Part shown: piece after piece, positions 1 through 13,504 of the stretch
Layout: every line of letters starts with the position of its first letter
How positions within the stretch are numbered: position 1 is the stretch's first letter
Assembly (NCBI GenBank): GCA_003117195.1
Contig: BDSI01000029.1
Span: forward strand, 809,023 to 873,022
Reading direction: 5' to 3'
Origin: Eudorina sp. 2006-703-Eu-15
Lineage: Eukaryota; Chlorophyta; Chlorophyceae; Chlamydomonadales; Volvocaceae
Length of the DNA stretch: 64,000 bases
Translations under genes and position numbers: made by a program
Notes under the pieces: model-generated
Database searches by the model: none
Told to the model about the DNA's origin: nothing
Seen by the model: only the letters and a program-made list of their open reading frames with translations

Positions 1-69
1 GCTCACTCGTGCGCGCAATAAAAATTATTTCACGTACAGGGGTCCAAAATAGCGCTCATTGCAAATAGG

Positions 70-85
70 GGGGTAATTCCGATCA
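70..85. repeat. Left terminal inverted repeat of the pogo-type element
   Basis: Sixteen bases exactly inverted relative to 1702-1717. Two further G residues precede it. Confidence 0.7.
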
Positions 86-443
86 CAGCGGAAACCGAGC
101 GGAACGGCCTGAAAACCCTGCGCGCGCTGTCCCGAACTGATCCATACACATAATTAGGATCACCTCAAGGATTCCTAATTTCAGGAGCAGTGTTACTGTG
201 CCCTTTCCTCTGTGCAGCCGACATGTCGGTCGCATGCACATCACCACACCAACCGACCCAAGCCAGAGGGACTCGCAACCATGAGCGAAAACCTAATACA
301 TCGTCGTAATCATTATGCATAAGATGGCCACCTGCAAATCGTCGATATCATTCCGCAGTACGAAACCCGCACATCCTGCCCCACGAACCTCCCGCTCACT
401 CAAGCGCATCGCCCCCATGTGCATCACACCCCTGTCCAGTTAT

Positions 444-1263
444 TTACTTGTCCTGCTCCTCGTCATCACTCTCCTCGTGACCGCTCTCCTCCTGGCTGCT
501 GTCGGCGAGCAGCGCCATGTCATTCTGCCAGGCAGGCTTCTTCCGGGTGCGAGGCCCCAGGTTCTCTGCCTGCAGGCCCGCCTTGCCCACACGCGACCGC
601 TTCTGGCCGCGCCCGGCTGCAGTCCCCGCCGGCCCGTTTGGCTGTATGGGCTGAAGGGGTCGGCGCGCGGTCGAGGGCCCTGCACCGGCTGCAGCCTGCT
701 TCGCGGCCTTGCCCTTCCGGGTTAGCTGCTGAGCCGCTTTGGCCTCCTTTTCGCGGGCCCTGGCCTCTTTGGCCCGGGCCTTCTCCGCTGCCTGAGCGTC
801 ACGCTGCTTTTTCGCCTCAGCCCGCGCCAGCGCCTTCTCTGCCTTCTCACGCTCTGCGGCAGCCTTCGCCTGCGTTTTGGCCTCCTGCTGCTCTGTGTAC
901 GCCTTGCCGGTTACCAGGCGTGGCACGCGGACAGCACCAGAGGCCTTTGCCTTGGGCAGAGGTGGCACGAAGAGGGGTTCGCGCGCTCGCTGCCGCCCAT
1001 TGGCGGGCCCTGTATCTGCTGCGGCAGCGGCTGCCAACAGCGCATCCAGGCCCGAACCCGTGGCGCTCGGCGGTACGGCTGCCCACTGCTTGTTTGCCAT
1101 TCACATATGGGTGGAACGTGGCGTATGGAATACCGTATGCCGCGGCGGCTTCACGGATGCTGCAATTGCTGTCGCGATAGGTGGCCAGGGCCATCTCAAG
1201 GTCGGCGTCGGACCATTTTTTGTTCTTTCCCGGCCTCATTCCTGGCGCAACCTTCTTAGTCAT
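444..1263 (-). pseudogene. Psq-HTH transposase remnant, catalytic core absent
   Basis: Translation from 1263 gives MTKKVAPGMRPGKNKKW followed by a Psq/pipsqueak helix-turn-helix (SIREAAAAYGIPYATF at about residues 36-51), the DNA-binding fold at the N-terminus of pogo-like transposases and CENP-B relatives. Near 1085-1100 the useful frame changes. The other frame continues to a stop at 444-446 through a long Ala/Lys/Glu coiled-coil-like stretch and an acidic end (EESDDEEQDK). Known pogo transposases carry about 300 residues of CENP-B-type HTH plus DDE core between such segments, and none is here. The frame change may mark the junction of an internal deletion or a simple frameshift. An intact small DNA-binding protein made by splicing cannot be excluded but seems less likely given the flanking inverted repeats. 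Confidence 0.6.
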
Positions 1264-1685
1264 CTGACCCAGCGCGGGAAGACGCTACAAAAATCGGACC
1301 CGATGCTTTCCATACCCTATAACATCTAAGTGATCAGTTGATACTCGTGGACCACATGATTAGACGTCTGTTGGGCGTCATCCGGGCTCAAGCAGCCGAA
1401 CGCCGAAACAAGCACAGTTCTTTGAAATCTGCACAGACGCAGGGCTGGCTTGCAGGAACTCTTCTTTAGTGATTATATAGTTTATCTACATCAATATGTG
1501 GCCGCGTGTTGAAGCTTTGGGGGTACCTTGGTTCAAAAGTTTTGCGTCCCAGGGTTCGCTGCGCTCCGGAACCACACATCACTTTTACGGCACATATGCT
1601 ATGGTGGATTCGGTTATCAATATGTATTGAAGGTGCCGGTAAGCCGGCGTGATTTTAGGCGAAGCTATTTTGATGAAATTGCCGA

Positions 1686-1717
1686 TGATCGGAATTACCC
1701 CTGATCGGAATTACCCC
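1686..1717. repeat. Right terminal repeat, tandem double copy
   Basis: TGATCGGAATTACCCC occurs twice in direct tandem (1686-1701 and 1702-1717). Both are the inverse of the left repeat. The duplication is only on this side. Confidence 0.7.
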
Positions 1718-1997
1718 GGTCCACCTGTACCCGGGCGCAACCCATCATACACGACATCGTGCCCCTCGCCCATCTTCTCGTCCCAGATCACCCCACATGT
1801 CCAAAGCAGTCCAAAAACGCCTCCGAAACACCCTGGCGGCGCCAGCCCAAGACGGAGGGCATCTATTTGCCAGGAAAAGCTTTATGCAGGACCCATTCTG
1901 TTGAGGTCGGGATTCTCCTGCAAGCATATCACCCCGGCTGCGTGCACGCATACGTACAAGCCCACGTACAAGCCCACGTCGATCAACCAGCAGCCAT

Positions 1998-3311
<1,314 letters not shown>

Positions 3312-3541
3312 CTTTCTGCCTTAAAACTAAAGGGCATCAACAAGCGCATCATACCAAATTGGCTGTCCATGCTTAGTACTTCACTGAAATTGCCGTACTT
3401 ATTTAGTGTCCGAGCCACAAGTGAAGGCACGAGTGAGTGAGACATCGTATTTGACATGGCTATGGGGACACGACATTGTTGAATTATTTAAACGGTTATT
3501 ACAAGGCGATGACGTGCACTTTTACGAGGTAGCGTGCTGAG
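3312..3541. promoter_or_regulatory. Shared intergenic promoter, PRPL6 and PRPF3
   Basis: Only 230 bp separate the start codons of the minus-strand PRPL6 and plus-strand PRPF3 genes, so both 5' UTRs and promoters must lie here unless they overlap the genes. I see no clear TATA box. That this is one bidirectional promoter is inference from spacing. Confidence 0.5.
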
Positions 3542-6500
3542 ATGGAGAAGCGCCAAGCGGACGGGTCTGCCGATAGGAACGAATTAGCTGCAAAACGTGG
3601 CAGGTAGGTGTTTGCTCAAGAATCTGAACTGTCGACCTTGCTCAAGATCAGGGCGTCGGAACATCCTCAACGCCACTGCGAGCAATCCTCACCGCTGTTG
3701 CAAAGGTTGATAGGCAGTCAGTTTGGACCCTGTGTCGCCCCCTTCGATACCGTACAGGTGGGACTCGGGACCCCTGGCAGCGGCAACCCCCAACCCTGCA
3801 GCTTCCGCAGCAGCCCTCGCAGCGGCAGTGGCAGCCAAGTATGCACAACCCCCAGGAGTACGACCGTCTGGCTTGGTCTTGGGTGTTGCAAGCGCCGTCC
3901 TGCCAGGCGCGACGGGGCCGTCACTCCCAGTGAACGCCGCAGCAGCCGTCGCGCAGGCAGCAGCAGCTGCTCTACATATATTACCCACGGCGGCGGCCGA
4001 CCCTGTAGGCACTACCTCGGCGGCCCTTGCCGCGGGGCCAGCCGCGGGGGCGGCGAAAGTTCCCAACCTAGAGGCGCTGGAGAAGGCAAAAAAGGCCCTA
4101 CAACTCCAAAAGGAAATCCAGGAAAAGCTGAAATCAAGGCTTCCCCAGGTACGAGTTCACAACACTGTCCTTAGGGTGCAAGGCCCTCGAATGGCCGAGT
4201 CAGGGTCGAAAGTTCAGACATTCTCTGCTTCAACTCTATATGCACGGTGTGGGAAGCACTCGTTTCTCGCTCTGCAACAGAGTCTCCTATCTTCCAATGT
4301 TTTTCAGTGGTACGCAATTCGCTGCGCGTGTGTTGCCCGGGACCCGCGTCCAATTCGGGAGGGGACGAGCAGTCGCGCGTGTGGTCTAGGTTAACGGCAT
4401 GCTCCCCTCCTCTCGACACGCAGTCCAGCTTTGCCGCTCAATACCACACCTCTTTGCCCTGCCCCTGTGCACAGCTCGCCGCCAAGCTGCCGACGCCCTC
4501 AGTTGCGGGAGGACCCGCGACATCTGCACCTGCGGCAGTGGCCATCCCTGCCGCTGGACCTGCACCTGCACCAGTTCTGGGAACAGCTCCAGGTGCGCCT
4601 TCTTGGGCTCTCCGATCCCGCACTGCCTTGCCTTGCAGGCTGCATAACATAGGGAGCCATGCTACGTGAGCGGCTCATGTGGGTCGTATCGTCTGATGTA
4701 TGCATCGGCGGAAATGTATCGCGGAGCCCACATCGTTTGCATCTGTGATAAGCGAACGTTGGCCGCTCAGTTCATGTTGCTCAGTCCCTGTCTCGCCACC
4801 GCAGCTGTATGTCCCACCTTTGCCGCCGCTGACGTTGCGGTGTCATGGGTCCCTGCTGCCAGCAGGGGTGGTTACGGTCAGGCCCGCCCTGGGCAACGCC
4901 ATGCGCATTCCTGGAGTGCCGGCGGCGTTGGCGGCCGCGGCGGCGACGTTGGTGCCCGGCGGGGCAACCCCGGCACGCGGCGTTGCGCTGGGGACCAAGG
5001 TGAGGGGGGCGGCGGTGGCGTGGGAATGCAGCACGGGCTGAACATCCTCCTGCACACACCGCGTACGTTTGCGCCATACTGCATACTTTGCGAGGTCCCC
5101 TGACTTGACCGGCCGGATGGAGTGCTCTTTGCCACCCGCGGCCACCCAACATTTGCCACCGTAAGGAGGTTGAGCACCAGATTACAACCTTGGTCACAGG
5201 GGTTCATGCGTTGCATGGGCGGTCTTGCCGGGTCGGTGGGCCGCGCCTGCAGCAAGGCCTCCCCCCTCTCTGTTGGGATGAGGATACACGCAGGAGGCAA
5301 TCGGCGGGCACACTTATGGGATGAGTGCATGGCAAGCGGGTGTGTCAGGGCCAGCGACTATGCACGAGAAGCTGGAGCCAGCCGCGCGGTGGCTTGCTTT
5401 CCGGTGGTACTGCTGCAGCAGCTGCTGCAGCACCATGTACAGTTAAAGTGGATCCTTCACACGCACCTGGCCTCAGTTCCCTATTGTTGCTCAGTTGCCC
5501 TTATCGATGTCGTCAGCATCGTCATTCGCCTGACCAGACGAACGAGCCAAATCGACACAGGGCTGCCACACCGCTGCCGTTGCCTATTGTCTTGACGCGT
5601 CGCCAACGTTGACGTAAGTCGCATGCGCATGTACCCCCCCCCCAGGCTGGCGGCATCGCCAGCGTGCTGCCTCCACCGGCCTCCGCTGCGCCGCCGGAGC
5701 CGCCGCCGGAGGACGATCGGTTCCACGACCCGACACTGGATCACGGTGCGGCGGCGCGGCGCGGCGAGCGGCGCCGGCGGGCAGGCTTCGATTTCGTGCA
5801 GGAGGGCCGCTTCCAGCGTGAGGCGGAGCTGTTCAGGTCCGGAAGTTACGACGGGGGTCACCTTCGGCCGGGACGCGGCGGCGGCTGTATGCTCGTCACG
5901 GAGCCACATGGGGGACCTGCACTGTCCGGCGTGCGTGCGGCCGTCACCTGGCGGCGAGGTTTTGACACGGACACCATCCCAAACCCCAGACGATACTGGA
6001 ATACACTGAGGTTGCCGATTCCAGGCACGCTCCTGCTCTCCTTCCTTAAATGTTTTTACATCATATTTATGGGATGCGTACTGGAATATCCCCCATTCCG
6101 TTGGCGGCCAGCCTCTTGCCCACCGTGCACGGTTTCACGACAACTATCCACCTGCTGCGGAACGCGCCCCTACCTGCTGCGCACAGGCTCAAGTCACAGC
6201 TGGGACCCGCGGGCTTTCGGAAGGGCGCACCGAGGGTCAGCGGACCGTTGTTGGCGCATGCGGGGGCGGCGGGGGGCGACCCCAACCGCATCCCCCTCGG
6301 CGGCGGCGGGGCGGCCGTCGACGCGAATTCCGTGCCGCTGGGGGTGCGGGAGAAGCCGTCAGCATCCAGGGAGGCCACACCCGCACCCGTGGTGAGAGGG
6401 AGGGACCCCAAGGAGATTAAGCACATATCAAAGGTACCTGAAAGAACTTGAGTGGACCAGGGGAGATGCGCGGCTCGATAGGGGCTGGGGTACGGTAGGT

Positions 6501-9500
6501 AAGTCCGTTGCGGCGAGCGATGTATAGCAGAGGCCAGGGGATATGGCTGTTGCTGGCAATGCAGCTCTTGACCAAGTGTATCACACCACCAGGGAATCGC
6601 CTTTTTGACAGGCACAGACGTCCCGGCCCCAGGTCAGCGCCAGCCGCGCTAATCGCCCTTCATTAGGGATCTGCCGGTGGCACGCCGTCGCTCGCTCCTA
6701 AAGGACAGAGTGCGCCTGCGGAGTGCCTCCCACCCCCCTCCATTTATACCCGTATGCCAATGCCTTGTATCCTGTCCCTCTCCGTCCTATCTTTCGCCTT
6801 ACAAACGCCACTACCTCCCTGCACTGACAATTTTCGCCCCGCTAATTGCCACGTTGCCCTGCCCTGCGCTCACGTTCTTCCCTTCCCTTGCGCCTCTGCA
6901 CCCCCTGGCCCATGCTTCCCCAGGCTGAGCCCATCCCGGCGGTGGAGTGGTGGGATCGAGGGCTGCTGGCGCACGCGTCCCTGGAGCAGGACGTCCCGGA
7001 GCTGCCTGCGGAGGTGGAGGCGGCGCTGACGGAGGCGCTGGGCGCCGCCATGGCAGACGCGGAGAGGGGAGGGGCGGAGGATGCGGAGGAGGGCGCGGGG
7101 ATGGGAGAGGACGAGGGAGAGCCGGGGCGGGGCACCGGCAAGGCGGGAGCGGTAGGGAGCGACGACGATGTCATGGCGGACGCGGCGGGGGTGGCGAAGC
7201 CGCGATACAGGGCGCCCCGGGCAGCCGGGCATCAGGCGCGGGAGGCGCTGGCGGCTGCTGTTCAGCAAGCTGCGGCGGCGGCGGCGGCGGGGCGGCTGGG
7301 CCCATTTAACCTTAAGGACGCTCGGGTAAGGCCCGGCAGGTGGGCGGCGCGGTGGGTGAGGCGGGGCCCGTCAGCAGCGAGCTCTCCATGGCGGCGGGGC
7401 CGACGGCCGTGCGTTACTACAAAGCTGTCTCCTCCCTTCGGTGCGCCGTACTCACCGCTGCCCTCCTGCGCCTGCGACTGTAGCCTTGGGGGCCTGGCGG
7501 GCTTTCCGTAGGCGTGGATGAAATTCGTGGCAGCCCTCGGTATACAGCCCGCCGTTTGATGCTTAGAGGGCTGCTCTTGACCTGACCCCTGCCCCCCCGC
7601 ACCAGACTCCTGGCGAGTGGACCCCGTGCCGTCACGTCGCTGTAGGTGCTGGGATGGTCAACTCTTCACCGAGATCCTTGCTCTGGCAGTTTTCGCGATT
7701 CCCCTTAACCGATCCGCTGTATCCTTCCCTCCCGGCCCCGCCCAGATCACCATTTACGTGGAGCACCCGGTGCCGCTGGATCCGCCCGCCGAGGCGCCCC
7801 CTCCGGGCCCCCAGCCGCTCAAGCTCACGCAGCGGGAGCTCAAGAAGCTGCGAACGCAGCGCCGCATGGCTCGAGAGAAGGAGAAGCAGGAGCTGGTCCG
7901 GCAGGGTAGGCGCTGGGCCCCTGGGCGGGAGTTCTGCAGGGGCCACCTGTGGGGGCCGGCTCCTCGAGCTGGCCGGGTGACGATGATTCCGCAGGGGAAT
8001 CTAGCAGGTATCTGCATTATGAGGGAGGAAACCTCCACGGGTCATCCGTCTTGTCAATAAGCGGCAGGCGCCACCCTCAGCGCTGGGTCCCCTGATCGCG
8101 GCTGAACGTTGAGACAGCGACATCGCAGGGGATCAATGTGCGCCTCAGCCGCTCTCCTCCTCGCGCCAGGCGGGGTTCGGGGCGGGAGGTGCGCTCGCAT
8201 GGCAGCGCAGCATCTTCTTTTCCGTCAGCTCCTTGTCCTGATTACGGCAACTCTTTCTCTCCGCAGTCCATTAAGCGACATACTGGCGCTATTTACCTTA
8301 CCTCGCTACCTTTTAGTTGAAGTTGATAGCTTAGGGTACCTTTGTATACACTCAAACCGCCAACGGTCCGACGCTTCACCGTCTATGTGGCCGAACCGGC
8401 ATTAGGTAGATCATTTGGTTTTTGATGCTTCCGAGATTCAAATCAGCGGAAGGTCGTGCCCTACGTGAACACCGTCGCATCGCTGGTGATCCTGATACAG
8501 ACCATCCTGCATCGGACCTTTGCTTTGGTAGTCAGCTCAGTTCGTCCTTGCCTGTCGATGTCCTGAATCCCCTCCCCTGCCCTCACTTGGATTCCGCGTC
8601 GCAATCCTTCCATCTGCCACTGCCCCTCGCGTCCCCCCGCGGTCACCATTCCCAAGCACGCAGCCAGGTGTTTCCGTTCTCACCCCTTTGCCCCCATCAA
8701 TGCCCTTGTATTGGTTTGGGCTTTCCTGAATCACCTTCCTCGCCGCCTTTCCTTCTTCTCTGTCAATTGTTTCCACCCGCAGGTCTGCTGGAGCCGCCCA
8801 AGCCCAAGGTCCGCATCGCCAACCTGCATCGGGTGCTGGGCACGGATGCAGCGCTGGACCCCACCGCGGTGGAGAAGGAGGTGCGCAAGCAGATGGCGGA
8901 GCGCCAGGCCGCCCACGACGACCGCAACTTGGCCCGCAAGCTGACTCCCGCGGAGCTCAAGGAAAAGAAACTGCGGAAGCTCTTTGGAGCGGCGGCCATC
9001 GAGGCGGGCGTCACGAACGTCAGCGCCGGACGGGGTGGCGCGGGCAAGCGCGGCGCGGCGGCGGCGGCGGCGGCGGCGGCGGAGGCGGCGGCAGCCGCCG
9101 CGGGTGTGGACATCATCTGCAGCGTGTACCGGGTGGGCCGCCTGACGGACCCCTCGCACCGTTTCAAGGTTGACGCCAACGCGCGGGAGAACCACATGAC
9201 GGGTGGGTGCGCCGCGCCGCGTACGTGGCGCCATGCGTGGAGGAGAAAAATAAACTCGGCTAAGGATAAACCGGACGAACCCGGGACATTTTTGATGATG
9301 TGGGGGTGTACATTCCGGGTTATTGACGGCGTTAAATTGTACATTAGAAGTGGAGTGTCTGAACAGCGACCCAGGGACGCGGCCACAGGCGTCGTGCCCC
9401 GGCCCGCCACAAACCTTTCAGCCCGCGACGTCCGCTTCGGTCTCCCTTGCCTTGAGAAGGCTGCCAGTAGTCCCGCTCTGTTGTGACGGGTTTCCGTCTC

Positions 9501-11073
9501 CCCTTCCCCCTGATGTCCTGAAGGCATCATGATTGTCAGCGACGACTTCTGCGTGGTGGTGGTGGAGGGCGTCGAGAAGGCCACTCGCAGGTGCGACACG
9601 GCAGGGGCAGGGCCCGGCCCGGCCGGCTTTCGTGAGCAATCATGGCGGGCACAGGCTCAGTGTTCATAGATGGGCACCATGCGGGTTCAGTTCCATGATC
9701 TATCCGGTCATAAATTACGGATGCAGACACAGGTGGAGAGGAAAGGAAAGGGATATGGACAGGCCGCATGTGCCCCGCCTCATACTTGTCGTGGGACTGA
9801 CGTTCGGCCCCGCAGAAGCTGGTCACCTCTGTCTGTTGGTCTGTACCGTATGTGAGCAACTCTGTCGGTCGTACTGGTGTGCGGGACAGGTATACCAAGC
9901 TGATGATGCGGCGCATCGACTGGTCGGCGGCGCCGGCTGCGGACCGTGGACCCATGGGTCGCGACGCCAACGGAGATGCGGCCATGGACGAGGACGACGA
10001 CGAGGAGGACCGGCCGCCGCCGAACACCTGCACCCTGGTGCGCGTACGACAGCGGACGGACGGGCACATCGCTGCCAGAGACGCCTCGATGGCGTCGCTC
10101 TGTGTACAGTATCGCACATGCGGGGCTCACTGGAGTGGAAGGTCTTCCACTCCAGCTGCACTGACATGCCGATCGGTGGTCGTCGGCTTGAGCAATCTCA
10201 CCTGTCAGCGGTGCTCACCTGCACCTGCAACTGCACCTGCATCAGCGCAAAGAAGGTTCGAATGCGCTGGATGGGCAATCCGGCGCCGGCGCTGGCAGCT
10301 ACGGCATTTTGGTAGAGCTCGGGCGGCGGGATGAGCCGACGGCCCCACGATTAACCTGCGCACGCCGCACGTGCACGCATTGACCGGAATCATGCCATTG
10401 GATGGGCGGGGCTGGTCATGGCGGCGAGGATCACTAAGCCGCCTTCCAGCCAGTCATCCCGTTGTACGACGAAGATGCAGTCCGGACCTGCTCGTTCCAC
10501 ATTGCCAAAAGGGTTGCCATGTCCCACCGCACCTCCTGCAGCACCCCTGCCGCCTGCCTCTTACCCATCCGTACAGCACATTCGGGATGATATCTTGAAG
10601 CCTTCGGATGCACGAAACACAACCATCGTTTTCGCTGCTTGCACCTGTACCGTAGATCTGGGTGCTTTCATAGACCTTTCCTCGGCGCAATTTGTATCCT
10701 TGACCAAAGCCATATCGCAATATCCTGCTGCCAGCGGGTCCTTTCTAGCCGGTTGCAACCTCCCCTCAACACACGCGTACTCATGATGTGCGGCTTTTAA
10801 CACATACACGTCTATGTTTATATAATATTTATTATACTCTGTAACGTGTTTGGGCTGATTTTCCTCACGCCGCTCGGCCGCCTGCCGGTGGTGCTCGCTC
10901 TTTCACAGGTGTGGCAGGGCACGGTTCTGCGCCGCGCCTTTAATGGCTTCCGCTCCGAAACCGTCCGGTCCGCCGCGGCGGGGCGCCAGCTGCTGGAGGA
11001 CATGGGCGTGGCGCACTACTGGGATGCTGCCGCGGGGGCGACTGAGGACGAGTCCGTGCCGTACGCCATCTGA
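3542..11073 (+). CDS. PRPF3: U4/U6 snRNP splicing factor Prp3
   Basis: Twelve exons join in phase: 3542-3603, 3758-4148, 4475-4592, 4785-4999, 5646-5836, 6187-6433, 6924-7325, 7746-7905, 8783-9202, 9524-9590, 9890-10037 and 10909-11073, giving about 861 residues. Family landmarks appear in order: FDFVQEGRFQREAELFR, IPAVEWWD, ITIYVEHP followed by a basic helix (LTQRELKKLRTQRRMAREKE), then PPKPKVRIANLHRVLGTDA, SVYRVGRLTDPSHRFKVDAN, CVVVVEG, YTKLMMRRIDW and a C-terminal block ending AHYWDAA. Prp3 holds the U4/U6 duplex in the tri-snRNP, and its C-terminal half (PRP3 and DUF1115 regions) contacts snRNA. The N-terminal third is Ala/Pro-rich and weakly conserved, so exons 1, 3 and 4 are less certain. 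The intron at 5000-5645 could hide a further small exon. A poly-Ala run interrupts exon 9. Confidence 0.9.
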
Positions 11074-12262
11074 CCGTGAGACATCCCTGGGACGGCCGCA
11101 AAGGCCTTCCTTGAGGATGGAATGCCTGCCTGCCGTGCTTCTCAGGTACCCTCGGCGCTGTCAGGCGACCGATGGGATATTGGTCGCGCCCACGTTTCGT
11201 CCTGAGCGCAGGCGATCAATCTGGCAGGCATAGTGGAGTCCCATAACGGGAGACTGCTGCTGAGTCGTACCGTCATTGTTTTCCTTGCCCATTGAATGGG
11301 CTTTGGTGTTTGGGAAACACACAGGCTCATAGCAGGCCCGCGCCCTGCCCACATTTCGAGGTCCGCTGTAACGTTCAGAGCGGCAAGTAGGGGACGTTGA
11401 GGTACGGCGATGTGCATGCAAGTGATCTGTTGTGTTGCGCCGCATCAAACTGGTGGTTGGGTGTGCGTGTGTGTGTGGCGCAGTTAGGTTCTGAGAGGAG
11501 GTGCGCCTGTGGAATATGTTACGGCACCGTTCGGTACGACCCTGCATCGCGCGGCCGGCATCGCGACGAGTCTTGTAAGCCTCTCCAGGCATGATATGCG
11601 TATTATTGTTGTCGACGCTCTTAAAATTCTTAGGCGATTCGTTGCTGCCATTCACGGCACATTTGGTATGACAGTTTCGCAAACATATTTCGGTACGCAG
11701 TTGGGAACCCTCACGTTAACCGCCGCGAGATGTGTACTGCCGGGGCGTTTGCGTGACATAATCCGTGTTGCTGGCAGTGGCAGAGGGAGAAGAACAGCGT
11801 AAGGAGGTTTTGGAGTGTTTCTGCGTCTTGTAGTGGTTGCAGAAGGAAGCTATGGAGTGAAGGGCCAAAAGCCACAGACTGGTTGCGATGGACGCATAAG
11901 TATGTATTAATTAGCACGCCTGCTGTATTAAATTCGCCTCCATCTGTACAGGGCGTGTGAGTATACCTTGTGCCCAAATCAACGACATTACCTCAAAGGC
12001 ACTCTGCAATTTATATGACGCATTATGCAACTGATCCAGGGATGGATGACGAACTCAACCAAGAGCCAACCAACCATTTAAAATGTCGTACGAGCAGCAG
12101 CCCGCTCACTTCTGCTGCAAGATGTCATGCAGCTCATATTAAGAACTAGCAGCGCAAGAGCTTGCCCGCCTCTATATATGTGTTGCGTAAGTGGGTAACG
12201 TTGGACCGGAGCTTCATCTGTAGCCGTAGTGGGGGCCTGTACGCGTGCGCAGCGTCCCAGTT
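11074..12262. other. Intergenic: PRPF3 3' region and GLG1 upstream
   Basis: No convincing coding sequence. TGTAA motifs, the usual polyadenylation signal in Chlamydomonas-type algae, occur at 11366-11370 and 11574-11578 and could end PRPF3 transcripts. The first lies inside an 18-bp sequence identical to the LINE 3' tail at 58125-58142. The last 300 bases presumably contain the GLG1 promoter. Confidence 0.4.
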
Positions 12263-13473
12263 ATGGGAAATTCATTCTTCGTGCTGGTCGGAATATTTTT
12301 AGGCATAATTGCTCTTGGGCACAGTGCCGAAAACCCCGCATCACCGTCGGTTGCTGCGAAGACGGTACAGGTCGTCAATCTAGCGCCAGCTACTGAGATT
12401 TACAATAATGATGACATAGAGCCCACAGGTAACGTCTTAGGAAAAGCTCCAAATATTATTCCTGGAGTACTGTAGTTTTGTAACTTTCGCAATCTATCAA
12501 ACTCACCATTTTAGGAAATTGCTCGCCGGAGATAAAGAAATACTGTGAAGATGTCGACATCGGCGAAGGGGCGCTTGCAGATTGCATAAGCGACACAATT
12601 GCTGCGGCTGAGCTCGAGGACGCGGAGTCAGGTAGGCTACTGCACGTACCAGGTTTTGCTTTGGTCTCGGCAACGGTAACGGGGGTTAATTAACGGGTAT
12701 GCTGCAAGAGGGTATGGTCAGGGCAGAGGCCGAAAGCAGCACGTTCAGGACGACAGTGGACGACAGAAGCTGGATGTTGTTGTGTGTGCCGCTCATGCTA
12801 GCCGAGGAAGAAGGCTGTCCGGTACACACGCGCGTTCCAGGTGGGCCCTGAACCCACCATCGGCCTTCTCGGCCATCGTGCTCGTATCTCTGCCACCTGG
12901 CGCCCCTATGCCCGCGGCCGCTCCTCGGCCATCGTGCTGCCACCTGGCGCCCCTATGCCCGCGGCCGCTCCACCATGCAGATGCCGCCTTTGTGAGCGAC
13001 GCCTGCCGGGAGGACGTGTACCTGTACAAGATCACTCGCAGCTCCAACATCAACAAGAATATCCCGCTGGGTGGGTCACTGGTCACTGGGCGTCTCTTGG
13101 CACGGAAACCCAGCAGCTCAGGAGGGCTCCGTTTCGGCTGTGGCGGTGTAGGCTGGGTGAATTTGGTTGGGTGCATAACCTCTTTCCTGCGGCAGGGATC
13201 CGTGAGCCGATTTGACAGGGCCGGCATCGATGCCGCCTCTGGCGGTTTGCGACGAATGTGGTATAGACAGGACGGACGAGAGCCCAGCGCGTCTCCGCTC
13301 TCCGGCCGACTCGTGTACGGGGCTGCAGTACGGCATTTGGCGCGCAGCTGCATGCGTCGGCTTGGTCGTGGGTGCTCCCGCCCCTTGCGCACCAGCCACT
13401 GCACAGCTCGGCGAATCCTGATTCGCCAGACCGTTCCGGGGGACAGGGTCTTGGGGTCTAAAGGGCCCACCGA

Positions 13474-13504
<31 letters not shown>

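Larger units (their letters stand above)
70..1717 (-). mobile_element. Decayed pogo-type DNA transposon
   Basis: A 16-bp sequence at 70-85 (GGGGTAATTCCGATCA) is repeated exactly in inverted orientation at 1702-1717, with a second tandem copy at 1686-1701. The interval between them holds a broken reading frame on the minus strand, with a Psq-type helix-turn-helix at its start and a charged, Lys/Ala/Glu-rich tail at its end. That is the N- and C-terminal layout of pogo/Tigger transposases, but nothing resembling the DDE catalytic core lies between them. I read the element as an internally deleted, non-autonomous copy. A TA target duplication, expected for this superfamily, could not be placed cleanly at both ends, so the outer limits may be off by a few bases. 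Confidence 0.6.

Noticed and set aside
5410..5593. Possible extra Ala/Gln-rich exons in the PRPF3 intron between exons 4 and 5
   Set aside because: Exon 4 and exon 5 already join in phase 0. No frame in this stretch could be placed with both splice sites and phase satisfied convincingly, so it was left as intron.
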